A stretch of 64,000 nucleotides of DNA from Heterodera schachtii (lineage: Eukaryota; Nematoda; Chromadorea; Rhabditida; Heteroderidae): contig SIJG01000043.1 of NCBI GenBank assembly GCA_023374025.1, forward strand, positions 440,821 through 504,820, read 5' to 3'. Below are positions 58,193 to 64,000 of this stretch, piece by piece. Numbering within the stretch: position 1 is the first letter of the stretch; the number at the start of each line of letters is the position of its first letter. Below the pieces are notes generated by a model, which was not told the origin of the DNA, did no database searches, and saw only the letters and a program-made list of their open reading frames with translations. A program made the translations under genes and the position numbers.

Positions 58193-61100
58193 TCAATCAT
58201 TTTGCTCCTTGCCCTCCTTTTCCTCTTTTTCTTCCTTTTCCTCTTTCTTTCCCTTTCCTTTTTCCTCTTTTTCTTCCTTTTCCTCTTTCTTTCCCTTTCC
58301 TTTTTCCTCTTTTTCTTCCTTTTCCCCCATTTCATCCTCCTTTTCTTTGTTTTTGTTTTTCTTTTGTCCAATTTCTTTCTCAATTTGTAAATGCTTCAAC
58401 TCTTCCATTAGCTGTTCCATTTTCTCTTCTATTTTTCCATTTTCTCTTCCATTTTTATTAAAAAATGTTCGATCAAAAATCTCTTTCCATTCGTTTCTTG
58501 CATTTTCAATTGCTTCCCATTTTCCCATTTTTTCTTCATCGAAAAGCTCAATTTCGATCAGTTTCCATTCCAACATTTTCTTTTGATTTAAATCTGCATA
58601 ATTCCAATTTTTCACCTCTTTCATTTTTCCCATTTCAAATAATAAATCGGGAACGATTTTTTGTAAATCTGATGGAACAAAGAGTTTTTTTATATGTCCG
58701 AGTTGTACCTCACCCCAATTTGGATAAAATTTTCAAATTAAAAAAAAACATTTTAAATGAGGTAGCTGATTAATTAGAAATAAATTTACCAATTTTAAAA
58801 AGTTACATTTTATTAACATTCTTGAGAAGGTTCCAAATTTTTCGGACTTTCGCGAAATATGGACATAACATTTTTAATTTTTTAGGCGACAAAAAGTTCA
58901 ATTTGACTGAGGGGTCGTTCTATTAGAGGCTTTTTTGACTATTGAAGGCCATAAAAACATGGGTTTCGTGCATTTCATGCACCCCAAAGATCAGGGGAAA
59001 AAGATGTAAAATTAAACATTTTCAGAAATTAATGAGTATATAGGCTGATACTTTTTGATTAGGTATAGGTATATGCATATTATTGATTTGAATATTTAAA
59101 AGAAACAATTACATACCATTATGAGTGAAATCAATTTTTATTGCGTGCGCTAAATGGGCAAAATCCACATTGCTTTCTTTGAAATTTTTGTTAATCCCAT
59201 TTTGCATGCTTAAATAAATTATTAATGGAAACCATAGGTTAATTAATTTCCAAATTTTCAAATTCCACTCACTTTTTGTTGGCACACTTTTCCTCCTTTT
59301 TGTCGGCAAAACTTTGAATTGCCTCCCCAATTAATTCAATGTTTAGCAATTCTTTCAATTCATTCACTTTCATTGCCTTTTTCAATAATTTTTCAACAAA
59401 TTGTGCCAAAAAACAAAAGCTGTATTTAATGACAAATTTTGTTTGGTTGGCACTTTCTTCTGCCGTTGAATTTGCCAAATACAAAAGAAAATGCAAAATT
59501 TGCGGGTCCGAACGGAGGACCAAAATGTGTCCATCATTTTCCATTTTGCCAAGAATTTTGGCCATTTTTATCACTTCATAAACTGTTGGCGAATATTCGG
59601 ACAATGAATGCAAAAGACCAAAATTTTCTAAAATTAAAAATGGAATTTTTGAACAAAATATATTAAAAATTGCTAAGGGCACTGCCTGACCCTCTCCCTC
59701 CAAGATTTTTTTTAAAACGCAACAAAAATTATGCCGCCCGTTTTGAGTCAAAATTATACTGAACTTTTTGAAACTCAACGGAATTTTTTCTTTGACATGC
59801 ATTTAATTATAAACATTTAAAAATTTTAAGTGATCAAAATGCAATTGAGCTAAATTATTGATATATTCGATAGCCTAAGAATATTTTTTCTCAAGAGATT
59901 CCAAAAAATTTTGAGCTTCAAAAAAAATATAGCCAAAAAATACTGACGAAAGATTTTGAAATAGAACCATAACATTTTTATGATTTGTAAAAAAAATCTT
60001 CTAAAATTATATTCTTATAGAATACACCTAGAGCTATTAAATGATACCATGAAATATTAATTTGGTTGAAACTGAGGCAACTTATGAATTTTTATGTTTT
60101 ATTTATTGTTTTCCTACCCCTTGGCGGGCTTAAGAAGCGCCAATAGTGGCGGAATTTAAGAAAAAAAAAAACCTAGCACCACAATGAGGATTTGAGAAAA
60201 TTTTTAGGACAAAAATTACCATTTGGCGCAGCGAAATTTATTTTAATTGCATTGGCAAAATTCACAATTGTTTCTCCAAAGAATTTGTTCATCTCATTTT
60301 TCATACTTAAGCATAAATGTATGAATATTGAATTAAATAAATAATAATTATAATTAATTAATTAATGATAATGATAGGAGAATAAATTGCACCTTTTCTC
60401 CCCGCACATTCTCTCCTTTTTCTCAGCAAATTTTTCAATTACCATCCCATTGGATTCAATGTCGAAAAATGCCAAATAATGATTTTCGGTCATTGCTTTT
60501 CTCAAAAATCCATCAACAAAATATGCCATAATGCACGGCAAATTTTGATCAGGCACTTTTGGACGAACAGTATAATCGTACGGCTTCTTCAGAAATTTCA
60601 TAACAATTTCAAGTGTTTTAAAATCCGAAGGGATGCCCAAAATGTGTCGATCATTTTCAATTTTGGCAAAGAAATTCGCCATTTTTATCAATTCATCAAA
60701 TGTTGGCGAATATTCGGACAATGAAAGAAGAAATTCAAAATTTCCTGTAAAAAGAAAATTCGTTTATGTTTGATATTCAGGGGATTTTTATAATTTAAAA
60801 TATTTGAAAAATTCTACTTAAAATTTGGCACAACACCAGTTTAATAATATAATAAAATTAAAAAATTGTATAAAAAACACATAAATAGGGATACGATTTT
60901 TTCGGCTCTAAAAGAAGCCAAAATAGGTAGGCTTTAGGCCCTAAAAAACCCCAAAATAGGCACTAAAAATGGAAAATAGGCACTCTAAAAGCCTCAAATT
61001 TAGGGATGTAAAATGACAAAATTTATTTTTTTAAAAAGTAACAAAATTAAACCAAATCAATATTGAGATAAAAAATTTTAAAACCAAAAATTCTTGTTAA

Positions 61101-63673
61101 GAAAATAAATAAATAAATTTTAAGATGAATTTTTGAGAAATTTCTTAGAGGTATATTCTCTGAAATTTTTGGGGTCGATTCTTAGGGGGTGTATTTTTCG
61201 TTTGTATTGCATTTTTGTTAATAAAGTCTGGGCAAAACGCCAAAAATAGTTGAAAATATTAGGCTCTAAAATAAAACCTAGAAAATAGGCACTAATAACT
61301 CGAAAAGAAAGTGACTTAACAATCACCATGTTTTTTGGTGTGTTTCAGGCCACAGGGAGCTTAGGAAAAAATAGGTAAAAAAAAAAAAAATTTAAAAATC
61401 GTATGCTTACTCTTAAATCACAAAAAGTTCCGGCGGATCCCAAATTCCATTAAAAAAAAATAATTAAAATTTGTGAAACCAAAAAGACCCATTATGGTAA
61501 AAATTTGTTCCATTCAGTATAGGAAGCAGCTGTTTTGGCTTCGTACTTTTATTTATTTCATATTATTTCATTTTAAACATTTTTGAAGAATATTGAAAAA
61601 GAATATTTTAAAATATAAAAAAAGAATTATAAATCATGAATTTTTAAATATGTATACATCCTCTTAATAAATTAGTGCCTTATTAATTGATTTTTAATTT
61701 TTTTTACCCTCGGCTTCTCGCTGTACCAATGCTTCATGGTCAGAAATTTGTGCCTTCCAATCTTTGTTGTTTCTCCAACACACAAAATACGGCACATGCC
61801 AAGTTGGGGTGTTTATTTCAACCAAATTGCCATTTGTGATTTGAATTTTATAATCGAATGTGCTAAAAATAATGCTAATTATTAGGGTATCATCTAAGTT
61901 CTTGCATAGTACCCAACAATTTTATTTTTAATCATAACAATTCAAGTAAAAAAGTAAATTTAATGAAACTTTGCCCAAATTATTCCCTTATTTTAGCCCA
62001 AACTTTTGACCAATGGATTAGGGTTTTTACTTTGGCATCACAAAGTTATGGCCCCGTGAATTGGCCAAGGTCTTTCAAAAAGCACTCACATTTCGGGAGG
62101 GCACTACTTAGCCCAAAAAATTTCAATTGTCTAAAATAACGAGGGCGGCTGTGGTGGGGTATTTCCAAAAAAATTTGTAAATTGACCCGAATACCGACAC
62201 TTTTTCGTCCCGAAACTTGACCCGAGGTTTTTTCTGGTACTGAAATGTCTGTTTTCACTGGGACTCAGTTGCCCCATTTGATTTATTTTTCCGAATTTTG
62301 AACCGGTTCAAACGCCATTTTTTGTGCCATTTCCGCACCTCAGGAGTATTTTTCCTGAGCATTACAGGCCACGAGAGAACGAATGGCACCAATTTTATTC
62401 ATTTTTTTCTTTGTGGGTGGTAGATTATAATAGTAATTCCCGACCCGCCGGTGATTTTTCGACCAACCCGAACCGAATCACATGACCCGGTTTTTTCTCG
62501 TCCCGGAACAACCCTGCTGGTCCATCCCGCTTGATTTTTCACGTACTAATATTTCTGGTAAAATTCTGGGCCACCAAGTAATAAAGCGTTCAAACAATCG
62601 TTGCGCTCAATTTGTGCACTCAAACGGATTGCCATGGATAAAAACAAGTCGAAATTTATCCATTCATCCGAAGACAAAGTCAATTTTCGCTCATAAAAAT
62701 GAATGGGCTCCATTGAAGCAATGTTTTGAATTGTTTTCTTAACATCAATTTGTCTACTAAGTCCATCATGTTTATGCTTTTGTATTGTGTGACTAAAATT
62801 TGCAAATTTTAAATTGATATTTAATGTCAAATCCGCTAATGAATGCATCCCCGGATATGGGCTGGAAGTAACTGGATTTTAATTAGGTAAACCCGTCATC
62901 CGTAATTTTCGTTCCCAAAAAGCTATTTTTACCATGCTTATGTCTAATTCTGCTCCAGATCTTCTAGGTTGAAATCCTTTTTTTTTTTCTTGAACTCTGA
63001 TCCGTTCAACTATACTCGTATAAGGATTTAACTCTTAAGCCTAAAAAACAAAACTTGAGACCGAAGACCCATTTACATTTTGCCAAATATTCTTTTTAAA
63101 ATTAAACAAAAATTAATTCCCATAAATTCTGTTTTTATTTTTAACCCATATTTATGCTGTACATTATAACCAACCGTTGTTGCCTAATTAGTTCACTGAG
63201 TCTCGTGATAATGTGCTCGCCCGTTGACAGGGGAAACGAAAGCAATTGACGCTTTTCGTCATAGTTCACATTTTGGAAATGTTTGCTGAGAGTTTCGAAT
63301 AAAATTTTGCTGAAATTTATTTTTTCTCTTGTAAAAGTATTCAAAACGATGCTTCTTCTTTTGCCCAATTGGCATGATTCTTCCGTGCCGTCGGCGTAAT
63401 GGCCAATGATTTGGTCCAAAATGGCCAAAAGTTCATTCAACGCAGCGATTCCCTCCCCGACTAACAGATCCATATGGAATTTTTCTTCATACATTTGCAT
63501 TTTCCCATAATTTTCTTTGTCCTTAATTTCCTTGAAAATTTCTTTCAAAATTTTGAATTCATTCAATTTGCTTGGATTTTCAATTGGATTTTGTTGTTGC
63601 TGTTTCTCCATTTCAACTGCTGAGTCTAATTTCGCCTGAATTCTTTTTCTCAATGCTTCGCCGAATTGAAGCA
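58193..63673 (-). CDS. Gene A, right copy, 5' part beyond the window
   Basis: Exons on the minus strand: 63673-63175, 62835-62547, 61862-61708, 60744-60393, 60305-60220, 59627-59273, 59208-59117 and 58668-58193. They match left exons 8-15 in order and phase. Exon 63673-63175 is 499 bases and open throughout, which shows that the left copy has gained a base. The next exon is 5 bases shorter than its left counterpart, shifting the frame if the same acceptor is used, so this copy too may be damaged. Landmarks: TPTWHVPYFVCWRNN; modules NFEFLLSLSEYSPT and SLSEYSPTVYEV; and a Lys/Glu tail longer than on the left through extra KEEKEEKGKG units. The function is unknown. Upstream exons, if present, lie past 64000. 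Confidence 0.65.
60887..61410. mobile_element. hAT-like relic, TAGGGATACGATTTTT left end
   Basis: The left end TAGGGATACGATTTTT and right end AAAAATCGTATGCTTA are roughly complementary. The interior repeats GCCAAAATAGG and AAAAATAGGCACT. No target duplication was found. It lies in an intron of the right gene A, absent from the left. Confidence 0.55.
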
Positions 63674-63701
63674 CTGCTGAACATTGATAAACATGTTAAA
63701 T

Positions 63702-63832
63702 AGTTTCAAAAACAATTAGCAAATTAATAGGGTTACCCCACCCCCCGGGTTAGTTTCTAAAACAATTAGCAAATTAATAGGGTTACCCCACCCCCCGGGT
63801 TAGTTTCTAAAACAATTAGCAAATTAATAGGG
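63702..63832. repeat. 50-bp tandem repeat, two full units and a partial one
   Basis: The block AACAATTAGCAAATTAATAG plus GGTTACCCCACCCCCCGGG recurs; the last unit continues into CCACGGGTCCCGGGC. The left arm (about 22995-23050) has a single unit, so the amplification is private to the right arm. Confidence 0.85.
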
Positions 63833-64000
63833 TTCCACGGGTCCCGGGCTCCCGACCGGGTCACAAGACCCGAACTGCCAACATTTGAGTATGCAAGTTA
63901 AAAAATTTAATAAATAAAATTATTTTTTTTAATAATTTTTGCAATATCCCAAGAATTTTTCACGAATTAAACCCTATGTTCCTCGAAAATCAATCATTTT

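Larger units (their letters stand above)
39940..63980 (-). repeat. Right arm of the large inverted duplication
   Basis: It mirrors 22862-38300 in gene order. It is about 8.5 kb longer because it has two tandem GTPase copies (inner 40352-47208, outer 49661-56948) and their 5' exons. In one 129-base exon (34038-34166 against 43599-43727) I count about 11 differences by eye, so the arms are diverged. Confidence 0.9.

Noticed and set aside
58209..58586. Ser/Phe-rich plus-strand frames at 58180-58586 and the matching minus-strand frames at 28530-29051
   Set aside because: They are antisense shadows of the Lys/Glu-rich last exon of gene A.

Overview
The window is eukaryotic and AT-rich. Genes are cut into small exons with short introns, acceptors read TTTCAG or TTTNAG, one start codon sits directly on an acceptor (typical of spliced-leader trans-splicing), and one intron probably uses a GC-AG pair. 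This fits a nematode. A plant-parasitic cyst nematode (Heterodera/Globodera type) is my best guess, from the GC-AG intron and the secreted lysine-rich proteins. It is an inference, not proven.

Region 1 (1-14.5 kb): a secreted Cys/Pro/Gly-rich gene (525-976, -), a broken coding fragment (2299-2575, -), a fold-back element made of a 15-bp repeat (2.77-4.49 kb), and two tandem copies of a gene for a secreted protein with three helix-turn-helix-like repeats (4807-5511 and 7416-8093, both -). A 1.6-kb GA tract follows (8.38-10.02 kb), then a two-exon single-pass membrane protein gene (12685-13713, +).

Region 2 (14.6-64 kb): a large, diverged inverted duplication. The left arm is about 22.86-38.3 kb, the right arm about 39.94-63.98 kb, and a 1.6-kb spacer separates them. 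Each arm holds the same gene pair. Gene A is a long multi-exon protein of unknown family; I could chain 15 phase-compatible exons over 14589-28887 (+), and its partner lies at 58193-63673 (-) and runs to the window edge. The second gene encodes a P-loop GTPase with GKTGNGKS and DTPGxGDTRG motifs and Cys/His clusters. There is one copy on the left (30861-37475, +) and two in tandem on the right (40352-47208 and 49661-56948, both -). The arms meet tail to tail.

The copies differ informatively. The left GTPase lacks its 5' exons, the inner right copy has several frameshifts, and the outer right copy has one frameshift plus a new glycine-zipper segment. The two gene A copies carry frameshifts in different exons. 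Paralogue comparison fixes the exon boundaries and shows empty sites for many transposons.

Introns and spacers are packed with non-autonomous elements. Most have 8-bp target duplications (hAT-like), and one family has TACCGTA ends (mariner-like). Several carry a shared GC-rich hairpin core, and two contain tRNA-like boxes.
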